A stretch of DNA of 32,314 nucleotides, from positions 1 through 32,314 of the forward strand of contig NZ_JACVZC010000068.1 of assembly GCF_016658545.1 (NCBI RefSeq), read 5' to 3'. The translations under genes were made by a program, and so were the position numbers. Below the pieces are notes generated by a model. That model did not search any database and was not told the DNA's origin. It saw nothing but the letters and a program-made list of their open reading frames with translations. This document shows, piece by piece, positions 1-7,510 of the stretch (positions within the stretch are counted from its first letter, which is position 1; each line of letters starts with the position of its first letter). Source of the DNA: Pseudomonas sp. S37 (GTDB taxonomy: Bacteria > Pseudomonadota > Gammaproteobacteria > Pseudomonadales > Pseudomonadaceae).

Positions 1-521
1 TCACAACCCCCCCCTTTCAACACCAGAGGCAACCCCGCCACCGTCAACACCACCCGCTGACAGCGCTCAGCCACCGCCTGGTGCAACCACCCCGCCAGGT
101 CGACGTAGCGCCGGGTCAACTCGCCCATCGGCACCACACCCAGCCCCGTTTCGTTACTGACCAGAATCAGCGTGCCCGGCAACTGCTCCAGGCAGGCCAG
201 CAGGCCGTCACGCTCTTCGGCCAGACGCTGCTCGTCTTCAAGCATCAGCAGGTTGGTCAACCACAGGGTCAGGCAATCCACCAACAGGCAGCGCCCTGGC
301 GCCGCTTCGGCGCGCAGCACCGATGCCAGCGCGAGGGGTTCTTCGATCAACCCCCATTCAGCTGGTCGACGCTGGCGATGCAGCAGCACGCGTTCATTCA
401 TTTCACTATCCAGCGGCTGACTGGTTGCGATGTAGGTCACTGGCAGGCCGCTGGCACTGGCCAACTGCTCGGCCAGGCGGCTCTTGCCCGAGCGGGCGCC
501 GCCAAGGATCAGGTTGCGCAT
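1..521 (-). CDS. cobU: Adenosylcobinamide kinase / adenosylcobinamide-phosphate guanylyltransferase, 3' end cut by window edge
   Basis: Bifunctional enzyme of the nucleotide-loop assembly of cobalamin. It phosphorylates adenosylcobinamide and then transfers GMP to make adenosylcobinamide-GDP. The start is the ATG at 521-519. The first residues contain the P-loop GGARSGKS (residues 7-14). Residue H48 in HRQRRP matches the position of the guanylylated histidine of Salmonella CobU. The reading frame stays open to base 1, so the last few codons and the stop lie outside the window; about 173 residues are present, close to the usual full length. The gene starts one base beyond the cobQ stop codon, so it belongs to the same coupled operon. 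Some Pseudomonas annotations call it cobP. Confidence 0.93.
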   Translation of the reverse strand, partial: MRNLILGGARSGKSRLAEQLASASGLPVTYIATSQPLDSEMNERVLLHRQRRPAEWGLIEEPLALASVLRAEAAPGRCLLVDCLTLWLTNLLMLEDEQRLAEERDGLLACLEQLPGTLILVSNETGLGVVPMGELTRRYVDLAGWLHQAVAERCQRVVLTVAGLPLVLKGGGC

Positions 522-522
522 G

Positions 523-1977
523 TCAGGCCACCCCGCACAGTTGGCGCAGAAGCGCGGTGTCGAGGTGTTTTTCCACCAGGTCAGCCAGGCGCTCGATGTC
601 GCGTTCGCGCAAGGCCTGGTAATCAATCACCTGCACATCCTCCAGCCCAGCCCAGCGCAGCAACGCTGCGCACGACTGGCTACCTTCGAACAGGCCGTGC
701 AGGTAGGTGGCCAGCACCTGCCCGTCGGCACTGATGGCTCCGTCGCAACGGCCATCGGACAGGTGCACCGCAGGCTGCTGCAGGGCCGGGCCAGTGGTGA
801 CCCCGGCATGGATCTCATAACCGGTAACTGCCGATGCTTCAAGGTTCAGCGTCCCGGCAACGTTACGCAACTGCTTCTCGGCTTCCAGCACCGTGGCATA
901 GTCGAGCAGGCCAAGCCCTGGGCTTGAGCCGGCGGCCCCTTCGAGACCCAGCGGGTCATGCACCTGGCGGCCGAGCATCTGCAGGCCGCCGCAAATCCCG
1001 ATCAGCTTGCCACCATAGCGCAAGTGCCGCTCGATGGCCTTGTCCCAGCCACGCTCGCGCAGCTGTGCCAGATCGCCGCGCACGCTCTTGGAGCCCGGCA
1101 GGATGATCAGGTCGGCAGCCGGAATCGGCTGGCCCGGGCCAATGAACTGCAGGTCCACCTGCGGGTGCAGGCGCAGCGGGTCGAAATCGGTGTGGTTGCT
1201 GATGCGTGGCAGCACCGGCACGATCACCTTGAGCACCCGCTCATGCTTGGCGCCCTGGCGCACATCGATGCCGTCTTCAGCTTCCAGGTGCAGGTCGGTG
1301 ACGTACGGCAGTACGCCGAGCACCGGTTTTCCGGTGCGCGCTTCCAGCCAGTCCAGCCCCGGTTGCAGTAGCGCAATGTCGCCGCGGAAGCGGTTGATAA
1401 CAAAACCTTTCACCCGCGCCTGCTCACTGGCCGACAGCAACTCCAGCGTGCCTACCAGGTGGGCGAACACACCGCCTCGGTTGATATCGGCAACCAGGAT
1501 TACCGGGCAATCAACAGCTTCGGCAAAGCCCATGTTGGCAATGTCGCCGGCACGCAGGTTGATCTCCGCCGGCGACCCGGCACCTTCGACCATCACCACC
1601 GGCCAGGCAGCGCTCAGGCGCTGGTGCGACGCCAGCACCGCCTGCATGGCAATGGCCTTGTAGTCGTGATAGGCCACCGCGTTCATGCTGGTAACGGCGC
1701 GGCCATGGATGATCACCTGTGCGCCGGTGTCGCTATTGGGCTTGAGCAACACCGGGTTCATGTCGGTGTGCGGCGCCAGCCGGCAGGCCTGGGCCTGTAC
1801 CGCCTGGGCACGGCCGATTTCACCGCCATCGGCCGTCACCGCGCTGTTCAGCGCCATGTTCTGCGGCTTGAATGGCACCACGCCGACGCCCTGGCGCAAC
1901 AGCCAGCGGCACAACGCAGTCACCAGCGTGCTCTTGCCGGCGTCGGAGGTGGTGCCTTGCACCATGAGGGTGGTCAT
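523..1977 (-). CDS. cobQ: Cobyric acid synthase (glutamine-hydrolysing)
   Basis: Amidates the b, d, e and g side chains of adenosylcobyrinic acid a,c-diamide using glutamine and ATP. The protein has 484 residues, the normal size. The N-terminal synthetase domain starts with a P-loop-like TTSDAGKST (residues 9-17). The C-terminal class I glutamine amidotransferase domain has the nucleophile C329 in GICGGLQML and the catalytic histidine H427 in YLHGLFEG. The start ATG (1977-1975) overlaps the cobC stop as ATGA, which implies translational coupling. It lies between cobC and cobU in the cobalamin operon. Confidence 0.96.
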   Translation of the reverse strand: MTTLMVQGTTSDAGKSTLVTALCRWLLRQGVGVVPFKPQNMALNSAVTADGGEIGRAQAVQAQACRLAPHTDMNPVLLKPNSDTGAQVIIHGRAVTSMNAVAYHDYKAIAMQAVLASHQRLSAAWPVVMVEGAGSPAEINLRAGDIANMGFAEAVDCPVILVADINRGGVFAHLVGTLELLSASEQARVKGFVINRFRGDIALLQPGLDWLEARTGKPVLGVLPYVTDLHLEAEDGIDVRQGAKHERVLKVIVPVLPRISNHTDFDPLRLHPQVDLQFIGPGQPIPAADLIILPGSKSVRGDLAQLRERGWDKAIERHLRYGGKLIGICGGLQMLGRQVHDPLGLEGAAGSSPGLGLLDYATVLEAEKQLRNVAGTLNLEASAVTGYEIHAGVTTGPALQQPAVHLSDGRCDGAISADGQVLATYLHGLFEGSQSCAALLRWAGLEDVQVIDYQALRERDIERLADLVEKHLDTALLRQLCGVA

Positions 1978-2966
1978 GCCGTTTCCTTTTGATAGTCCGC
2001 CAATGCCAGCGCCAGGCGTTGCTCGTCCGCTTCGCAGGCAGGCAGCCCCAGGCGCACCGCTGCCGGGTGCTCGAACAAGCGCACCAGGATGCCGCGCCGG
2101 GCGAGAAAGTCGTGCAGCTGTGCAGCGCGCTCGTTGCGCACGTACTGGAACAGGTCACAGCCACCACTGGGCGCCAGGCCGGCGCCGCGCAGCAAGGCCG
2201 CAAGCCGCTGGCTGGCGGCGGCACAGCGCTCCACCTGTACGCACTGGGCGGCCTGATCCGCCAGGCTGGTCTGCGCCAGTACCCGGGTAGGGCCGTTCAC
2301 CGTCCACGGGCCAAGCAACTCGGCCAGGCGCAGCAGCAGGCTGTGCTCGGCAACGACAAAGCCCAGGCGCACCCCGGCCAGGCCGAAGAACTTGCCGAAC
2401 GAGCGCAGTACGATCAGCCCCGTGCGCTCGGTGCAATCCACCACGCTGTCTGCCGGGGTGTTGTCCATGAACGCTTCATCGACCAGCAGCCAGCCACCGC
2501 GGGCAGCCAGGCGTGCATGCCAGGCCAGCAGGCGCTCACGCGGCACGCGGTGACCGGTGGGGTTGTTGGGGTTGACCAGCACCAGTACATCAAGGCTGTC
2601 GAGCGTCGCCTCGACCTGCGCTTCATCCAGCTCCACCAGTTGATGCCCTGCCCGTTGCCAGGCGTACGGGTGCTCGGCATAGCACGGGCTCAGCACCCCT
2701 ACCCGGCCGGCTGCGCGCAGCAGCGGCAAAGCCTGGATCGCGGCTTGGGAACCTGCCACCGGCAACAGTTGGCTGGCGCCATAATAGGCGCGTGCGGCGT
2801 CTTCAAGACCGTCTTCGGTCTCCGGCAGGCGCGCCCAGGCGTCCATGGGTATCGGCGGGATCGGGAATGACCAGGGGGCAATGCCGCTGGACAGGTCGAG
2901 CCACTGCTCCCGGGCGATACCATATTGCCGCACCGCGCGTAGCAGGCGACCACCGTGTTCAAGCAT
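1974..2966 (-). CDS. cobC: Threonine-phosphate decarboxylase (PLP-dependent, CobC/CobD type)
   Basis: Makes (R)-1-amino-2-propanol O-2-phosphate from L-threonine phosphate, the linker between corrin ring and nucleotide loop. The 330-residue protein is a fold-type I aminotransferase relative. NPNNPTG is at residues 132-138, the aspartate of LVDEAF is near 163, and the PLP lysine is K192 in RSFGKFFGLAG. The product acts with the neighbouring CobD/CbiB. Its start overlaps the end of cobD by 8 bases. Naming differs between systems: this is CobD in Salmonella and CobC in Pseudomonas. Confidence 0.93.
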   Translation of the reverse strand: MLEHGGRLLRAVRQYGIAREQWLDLSSGIAPWSFPIPPIPMDAWARLPETEDGLEDAARAYYGASQLLPVAGSQAAIQALPLLRAAGRVGVLSPCYAEHPYAWQRAGHQLVELDEAQVEATLDSLDVLVLVNPNNPTGHRVPRERLLAWHARLAARGGWLLVDEAFMDNTPADSVVDCTERTGLIVLRSFGKFFGLAGVRLGFVVAEHSLLLRLAELLGPWTVNGPTRVLAQTSLADQAAQCVQVERCAAASQRLAALLRGAGLAPSGGCDLFQYVRNERAAQLHDFLARRGILVRLFEHPAAVRLGLPACEADEQRLALALADYQKETA

Positions 2967-3867
2967 TGAGATAGGCCCCCAGGCAAATCACCAGCAGCCA
3001 CAGCCACACGCCGCGCTGCACCAGCCCCCAGCCGCGCTCGATGGCGTCGGCATCGGCCACCGGCCCCTCACCCAGGCGCGGCCGCTCATGCAGCTCGCCG
3101 TGGTACACCGCAGGGCCGCCAAGCTCAACGCCCAGCGCGCCAGCGCCGGCAGCCATCACTGGCCCGGCATTGGGGCTGTCCCACAGCGGGCCCTGCTTGC
3201 GCCAGCAGGCCAGCGCCAGGCGCGTCTTGCCCAGTAGCGCATAAGTCAGCGCCACCAGCCTTGCGGGAATATAGTTGAGCACGTCGTCGATGCGCGCCGC
3301 GCACCAGCCGAAGCGCTCGAAACGTTCGTTGCGGTAACCCCACATGGCATCCAGGGTATTGCTCAGGCGGTAGAGCACCACGCCCGGCGCACCGGCGACC
3401 ACGAACCAGAACAACGCGGCAAACACTGCATCGCTGCCGTTTTCCAGCACCGACTCGGTGGCCGCCCGGGCCACAGCCGGCTCGTCCAGCTCGCGGGTTT
3501 CGCGGCTGACCAGAAAGCCGACCCGGCGCCGCGCCTCTTCCAGGTCGCCTTGGCGCAAGGCATTGGCCACCGGCAGCACATGCTCGCCCAAACTACGCAG
3601 CCCCACTGCACAGCACAGCGCCAGCACATCCACCAGCCAGCCGATGTACGGCAGCCACGACAGCACCAGCGCCACCAAGGTCAGCGGCACCACCGCCAGA
3701 AACCACGCGCTGACGCCATGGCTGCGCCAACCGCGGCCGCCGGCATTCAGGCGGCGCTCAAGGTTACCGGCCATGTTGCCGAAGGCCACCAGCGGATGGC
3801 GGCGCTGCGGCTCACCCAGCAACGCATCCAGCGCCACCCCGGCCACAGTCAGCAAGGCCACACTCAT
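2959..3867 (-). CDS. cobD: Adenosylcobinamide-phosphate synthase (CbiB/CobD), membrane protein
   Basis: Attaches aminopropanol phosphate to adenosylcobyric acid. I chose the ATG at 3867-3865 (302 residues, MSVALLTVAGV) because it overlaps the bluB stop as ATGA, the pattern used throughout this operon; the open frame extends five codons further upstream. The sequence shows the family opening with DALLGEPQRRHPLVAFG near residues 13-30. Several hydrophobic segments follow (for example around residues 50-90 and at the C-terminus), consistent with an inner-membrane enzyme. The Salmonella name is cbiB. Confidence 0.93.
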   Translation of the reverse strand: MSVALLTVAGVALDALLGEPQRRHPLVAFGNMAGNLERRLNAGGRGWRSHGVSAWFLAVVPLTLVALVLSWLPYIGWLVDVLALCCAVGLRSLGEHVLPVANALRQGDLEEARRRVGFLVSRETRELDEPAVARAATESVLENGSDAVFAALFWFVVAGAPGVVLYRLSNTLDAMWGYRNERFERFGWCAARIDDVLNYIPARLVALTYALLGKTRLALACWRKQGPLWDSPNAGPVMAAGAGALGVELGGPAVYHGELHERPRLGEGPVADADAIERGWGLVQRGVWLWLLVICLGAYLNA

Positions 3868-4514
3868 TGACGCTCTCCCCATTGGTTCTCAAAGAGCATT
3901 TCGCTCAAGGGCCGCGCTTCGGCCCAGTTTTCCTGCACCAGCATCGGCACCGGGTAGAACTCGGTGACCGGCCCCAGGCACAGTACCGCCACCGGCTTGG
4001 CGCCGGCGGGCATACCCAGCAGCGCCGCCAGTTGCAGCGGGTCGAACAGCGACACCCAGCCCATGCCCAGCCCTTCGCCGCGCGCTGCCAGCCACAGGTT
4101 CTGGATGGCACAGGCCAGCGAGGCCAGGTCCATTTCCGGCAGGGTGCGGCGGCCGAAAATGTGCGGCTCGCGGTTGTCCATCAACGCCGCCACCAGCAGC
4201 TCGGCACAATCATTGATGCCTTCCACCTTCAGTTTCATGAAGGCATCGGAACGCTCACCCAACGCGTCGGCAGTGCGTACCCGCTCCGCCTCTACCAACG
4301 CCTGGATGCGCGTGCGCAGGTCGCGCTGGGTGATGCGGATAAAGCGCCACGGCTGCATCAGCCCAACGCTGGGCGCCTGGTGCGCTGCGGCCAGCAGGCG
4401 GCCCAGCAGCTCCGGCGCCACGTGGCCACCGGCGAAATGGCGCATGTCGCGGCGCTCGCCGATGGCCCGGTAGATCGCGGCGCGTTCGGCTTCGCTGAAA
4501 GCGTGTTCGCTCAT
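3864..4514 (-). CDS. bluB: 5,6-dimethylbenzimidazole synthase BluB
   Basis: Oxygen-dependent flavin destructase that turns reduced FMN into 5,6-dimethylbenzimidazole, the lower ligand of cobalamin. The 216-residue protein has the nitroreductase-fold signatures of BluB: the ERRDMRHF opening (about residues 20-27), PSVGLMQPWRF (about 48-58) and GEGLGMGWVSLFDP near residues 146-159. It sits between cobB and cobD with ATGA-type overlaps on both sides, so ring synthesis and lower-ligand synthesis are coexpressed. Its presence indicates an organism that makes its own lower ligand aerobically. Confidence 0.94.
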   Translation of the reverse strand: MSEHAFSEAERAAIYRAIGERRDMRHFAGGHVAPELLGRLLAAAHQAPSVGLMQPWRFIRITQRDLRTRIQALVEAERVRTADALGERSDAFMKLKVEGINDCAELLVAALMDNREPHIFGRRTLPEMDLASLACAIQNLWLAARGEGLGMGWVSLFDPLQLAALLGMPAGAKPVAVLCLGPVTEFYPVPMLVQENWAEARPLSEMLFENQWGERQ

Positions 4515-5806
4515 GGCCGCAACAGCGCCGCCGCCGCATCCGGGTTGGAGGGGAAGTAGAAATGCACATAAGAGGCCGTCAGCCGGCCCAGGCGATACAC
4601 CGCTTCATTGCCGCGTCCGCCGTTGGGGCTCAGGCCGCGGGCGATCGGCTCCAGCGCAGTGCTGGTCAGCGAATGGTGATAGGTGTGCCCGCGCAGGGTG
4701 CCTTCCGGCAATTCCACCGCCTGCAGGGCCAGAGCCGCCAGGCGCTTCTGCATGGTCGCCTCGCCCGCCAGCAGGCCAAGCAATTCGGCGCGCTCGCCGG
4801 CCACATCGGTCAGGGCATCGAGCAGGTACAACATCCCGCCGCATTCGGCCAGCAACGGCTTGCCCTGTGCGTGGTGGGCACGGATCGCTTCGCACATCGG
4901 TGCGTTAGCCGCCAGCGCGTGATGGTGTAGCTCAGGGTAGCCGCCCGGCAGGTACAGGCTGTCTACCGCAGGTAACTCACGGTCGTGCAACGGCGAGAAG
5001 AATTCCAGCTGGGCACCGAGGTTGCGCAGCAGCTCGAGGTTGGCGCCATAGGTAAAGGCAAACGCCTCGTCCCGCGCCACGCCGATACGCACACCCGCCA
5101 ACAAGGCCGGGCAGGCTTGCGGTTCAGGTTCGGCAAAGCTTACCGGTGGCGGCAACGCCGCATCGCAACTGGCGCCCAGCGCCTCGGCGGCAGCGTCCAG
5201 GCGGGCATCCAGGTCATTCAGTTCGCTGGCCTGGACCAGGCCCAAATGACGGCTGGGCAGTTCGATGCCGCGTTCGCGGGACAAACCGCCATACCAGCGC
5301 AGGCCTTCGGTCAGGCTGCCTTCCAGCAGTTGCGCGTGGCGCAGGCTGCCCACCCGGTTGGCCAGCACACCGGCAAACGGCAAGTCGGCCTGGTAACGCG
5401 CCAGACCCAGGGCCAGTGCGCCAAAGGTCTGGGCCATGGCCGTGCCGTCGATCACCGCCAGCACCGGCACACCAAAGTGGCGCGCCAGGTCGGCGCTGGA
5501 CGGGGTGCCATCGAACAGCCCCATCACCCCTTCGATCAGGATCAGGTCGGCTTCGCCAGCCGCTTCCCACAACAGCCGCCGACTTTCCTCGGCGCCGATC
5601 ATCCACAAGTCCAGCTGGTACACCGGCGCGCCACTGGCCCGCTCGAGAATCATGGGGTCAAGAAAGTCCGGGCCGCACTTGAACACCCGCACCTTGCGCC
5701 CGAGGTTGCGGTGCAGGCGAGCCAGTGCGGCAGTGACGGTGGTCTTGCCCTGGCCCGAGGCGGGTGCCGCGATCAGCACGGCGGGGCAATGGCGCGCCTG
5801 GCTCAC
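4511..5806 (-). CDS. cobB: Cobyrinic acid a,c-diamide synthase
   Basis: ATP- and glutamine-dependent amidation of the a and c side chains of the corrin ring (CobB/CbiA family; in the aerobic pathway the substrate is hydrogenobyrinic acid). It has 431 residues. The P-loop SGQGKTT is at residues 17-23, and the amidotransferase nucleophile is C322 in LLAECGGMLYLLDAL. The ordered PDFLDP motif (46-51) is typical of the family. The start codon is GTG (5806-5804) and overlaps the cobO stop as GTGA. This gene is unrelated to the sirtuin also called cobB. Confidence 0.95.
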   Translation of the reverse strand: MSQARHCPAVLIAAPASGQGKTTVTAALARLHRNLGRKVRVFKCGPDFLDPMILERASGAPVYQLDLWMIGAEESRRLLWEAAGEADLILIEGVMGLFDGTPSSADLARHFGVPVLAVIDGTAMAQTFGALALGLARYQADLPFAGVLANRVGSLRHAQLLEGSLTEGLRWYGGLSRERGIELPSRHLGLVQASELNDLDARLDAAAEALGASCDAALPPPVSFAEPEPQACPALLAGVRIGVARDEAFAFTYGANLELLRNLGAQLEFFSPLHDRELPAVDSLYLPGGYPELHHHALAANAPMCEAIRAHHAQGKPLLAECGGMLYLLDALTDVAGERAELLGLLAGEATMQKRLAALALQAVELPEGTLRGHTYHHSLTSTALEPIARGLSPNGGRGNEAVYRLGRLTASYVHFYFPSNPDAAAALLRP

Positions 5807-6414
5807 AGTTCGACGCCCTTCTGTGCGCGGATGCCGGCCTGGAAGGCATGCTTGAGCATGCCCATCTCGGTCACGGTGTCGGCCAGTTCGATCATTTCAG
5901 GTTTGGCAGCGCGGCCGGTGACAATCACGTGCTGCATCGGCGGGCGGGCCTGGATGTCGGACAGCACCTGGTCAAGGTCGAGATAGCCGTGCTTGAGGGC
6001 GATGTTCAGTTCATCCAGCACCACAAACTGCACGCTTGGGTCCTGCAGCAACTGGCGCGATACCGCCCAGGCCGCTTCGGCGGCGGCGATGTCGCGCTGG
6101 CGGTCCTGGGTTTCCCAGGTAAAGCCCTCGCCCATCACGTGGTAGCGCACCTGCTCGGGGAAGCGACGGAAGAACAGCTCTTCACCGGTGCTGTTGCGGC
6201 CTTTGATGAACTGCACCACACCGCACTGCATGCCATGGCCCAGGGCGCGCGCAAGCATGCCGAAGGCCGAGCTGCTCTTGCCCTTGCCATTGCCGGTCAG
6301 CACCAGCAACAGGCCGCATTCGTTGGGGGAATTGGCAATACGTTCGTCGATGATCGCCTTCTTGCGCTGCATGCGCGCCAGGTGGCGTTCGTCGCGGTCG
6401 GTGGATTCGCTCAT
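5803..6414 (-). CDS. cobO: Corrinoid adenosyltransferase (CobO/BtuR/CobA family)
   Basis: Transfers the 5'-deoxyadenosyl group of ATP to the reduced cobalt of corrinoids. The start is the ATG at 6414-6412, preceded by GCGGAG with a six-base spacer. This gives 203 residues, the usual size. The P-loop GNGKGKSSSA is at residues 41-50. The same frame stays open upstream to 6744, but that stretch is the riboswitch and leader and is not protein. It is the first gene of the coupled cobalamin operon and the direct target of the riboswitch. A short upstream frame ends with a stop overlapping this start. Confidence 0.95.
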   Translation of the reverse strand: MSESTDRDERHLARMQRKKAIIDERIANSPNECGLLLVLTGNGKGKSSSAFGMLARALGHGMQCGVVQFIKGRNSTGEELFFRRFPEQVRYHVMGEGFTWETQDRQRDIAAAEAAWAVSRQLLQDPSVQFVVLDELNIALKHGYLDLDQVLSDIQARPPMQHVIVTGRAAKPEMIELADTVTEMGMLKHAFQAGIRAQKGVEL

Positions 6415-6521
6415 GGGGTTCTCCGCAGGCTGGCACCACGGCAAGGCGCGGCGGCAGGGATTAGGCAGGCAGACGGAGAACGCGCAGGGGCCATGGCAAG
6501 GCGCCACGGTGCACCGCGCAT
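6411..6521 (-). CDS. Possible 36-residue leader peptide coupled to cobO
   Basis: Between the riboswitch and cobO, an ATG at 6521-6519 opens a 36-codon frame. It begins MRGAPWRLAMAP and ends LRRTP. Its TGA (6413-6411) overlaps the cobO ATG as ATGA, exactly the coupling style used inside the operon. A GGAGG lies three bases upstream of the ATG, in the loop of a perfect 6-bp hairpin (6519-6535). The spacing is short for a ribosome site, and chance open frames are common at this G+C, so I consider this only a candidate. The peptide resembles no family I know. Confidence 0.3.
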   Translation of the reverse strand: MRGAPWRLAMAPARSPSACLIPAAAPCRGASLRRTP

Positions 6522-6535
6522 CACCCTCCGTGATG
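6519..6535 (-). promoter_or_regulatory. Hairpin with GGAGG loop downstream of the cobalamin aptamer
   Basis: In transcript sense the sequence is CATCAC, loop GGAGG, GTGATG: a perfect 6-bp stem whose whole loop is a Shine-Dalgarno core. It begins 14 bases after the closing stem of the riboswitch and ends in the ATG of the possible leader frame. It may be part of the expression platform. An immediately following CGGTGCACCG palindrome (6507-6516) could form a competing structure. Confidence 0.4.
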
Positions 6536-6548
6536 CCGTTGGCAGATA

Positions 6549-6739
6549 TCAGGCCGGTCTCCGGGCTTGTGAGCGGGCCTTGGCCCTGGCCTGCGCGCCT
6601 TCCCGGGTACGCACACCCAGTGGCCCTGCGCGGCCGCGACTCACCTACCGTTGCGGGGGCAGCGCCGGAATCGCGCCCTGCTGGCGCCCACCGGCTTCCC
6701 AGTTTCACCCTGCCCAGTCGAGACTGGCAGGGCACCTGA
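6549..6739 (-). promoter_or_regulatory. Cobalamin (AdoCbl) riboswitch upstream of cobO
   Basis: In transcript sense the 3' part carries the B12 box AAGCCCGGAGACCGGCC (6552-6568). The conserved GCCACTG lies at 6618-6624, and GGTGAAACTGGGAAGCCGGT at the 5' side is the usual start of the aptamer core. The ends close in a P1 stem: TCAGG (6735-6739) with CCTGA (6549-6553). The length of about 190 nt fits the class. It should lower expression of the cobO operon when adenosylcobalamin is plentiful. No U-tailed terminator hairpin is evident before cobO, so control at translation initiation is the more likely mode (inference). Confidence 0.93.
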
Positions 6740-6750
6740 AACACGCGCGA

Positions 6751-6779
6751 AGGTTAGAGGGTTGTACCGGGAGCGTCAA
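6751..6779 (-). promoter_or_regulatory. Sigma-70 type promoter of the cobalamin operon
   Basis: Read on the minus strand: TTGACG (6779-6774), a 17-base spacer, then TAACCT (6756-6751). The predicted start of transcription falls within a few bases of the riboswitch P1 stem, so the aptamer begins almost at the 5' end of the mRNA. Confidence 0.65.
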
Positions 6780-6827
6780 TCGAAGCAGGCTTCACAAGGC
6801 TGAACACGCAAACAGCGTGCAATGGCC

Positions 6828-6855
6828 TTTACGCCAACCTGTGCCACACTGATAT
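6828..6855 (+). promoter_or_regulatory. Candidate promoter of the 6912 gene
   Basis: TTTACG (6828-6833), a 16-base spacer and TGATAT (6850-6855) lie about 57 bases upstream of the ATG. This is a fair but not strong match to sigma-70 elements. Confidence 0.35.
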
Positions 6856-6911
6856 CACATAGCCACCACTCTCAACTGCATGCAACCACAGCCACAACAG
6901 GAGAGCGCAGT

Positions 6912-7490
6912 ATGCGAGGCCAGATCATCAACAACACAAACCTGCAGTTCCTAAGCCCGGTGCTGGAACGCTGGATCGACTGTATCGACCGCTTCAACCA
7001 GTTTGCCGGCGACGCCGAAGCCCCCTACTGGCATGGCGCAGCCGCCAACACCGGGATGCTGGCTGCAGCGGCCTGGCAGGCTGAACTGGCGGCGCTGGAG
7101 CAATTTGCCGGCAAGAAACAGCGCGACGAAGGCGAATATGAAGGGCGCTGCGATCTGTCAATCAGCAGTGCTGACGAAGTGCTGTATCTGAGCATCAGCC
7201 AACGCTGGCCAAAGTTCGCCAAGCTGGACGTGGCACCCGCCCTTCAACAAACCGCTGCCCTGGCCCGCCAGGTGGCCTACCCCAGCCAGTTGAAAGCCGG
7301 GGCACTGTTCATCACCCCTTGGAAGCCAGGCCAGCACGCCAGCCCCGAGGAATTGCAGGACCTGGTCGATGACCTGCAGAAGCACACCGCCTGCGCCATC
7401 GCCTGGTACTTCCCGTATGCGTACCGCAAGCTGCACAACGAATCAGGCCAATACTTCCCGGGGGTAGCGTTGCTGCTCAAACAAGCCTGA
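6912..7490 (+). CDS. Uncharacterised 192-residue protein
   Basis: I do not recognise this protein. The start ATG at 6912 has AGGAG eight bases upstream; an upstream extension to 6822 lacks a comparable site. No signal peptide or membrane segment is visible, so it is probably cytoplasmic. The centre contains YEGRCDLSISSADEVLYLSIS (its first 20 residues from about residue 78), an alternating strand-like stretch with a conserved-looking R-x-D. It superficially resembles the core of PD-(D/E)XK nuclease-fold proteins but lacks the expected E-x-K, so I give that little weight. It is transcribed divergently from the cobalamin operon and convergently with the first toxin-like gene, whose stop lies 21 bases away. 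An immunity role is conceivable only from proximity. Confidence 0.85.
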   Translation: MRGQIINNTNLQFLSPVLERWIDCIDRFNQFAGDAEAPYWHGAAANTGMLAAAAWQAELAALEQFAGKKQRDEGEYEGRCDLSISSADEVLYLSISQRWPKFAKLDVAPALQQTAALARQVAYPSQLKAGALFITPWKPGQHASPEELQDLVDDLQKHTACAIAWYFPYAYRKLHNESGQYFPGVALLLKQA

Positions 7491-7510
7491 GGCGCCTGCC
7501 ACCTTTAAAA

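Noticed and set aside
6415..6744. A 110-residue N-terminal extension of CobO
   Set aside because: The stretch encodes the cobalamin riboswitch and leader. The internal ATG at 6414 has a good ribosome site and gives the family's normal length.
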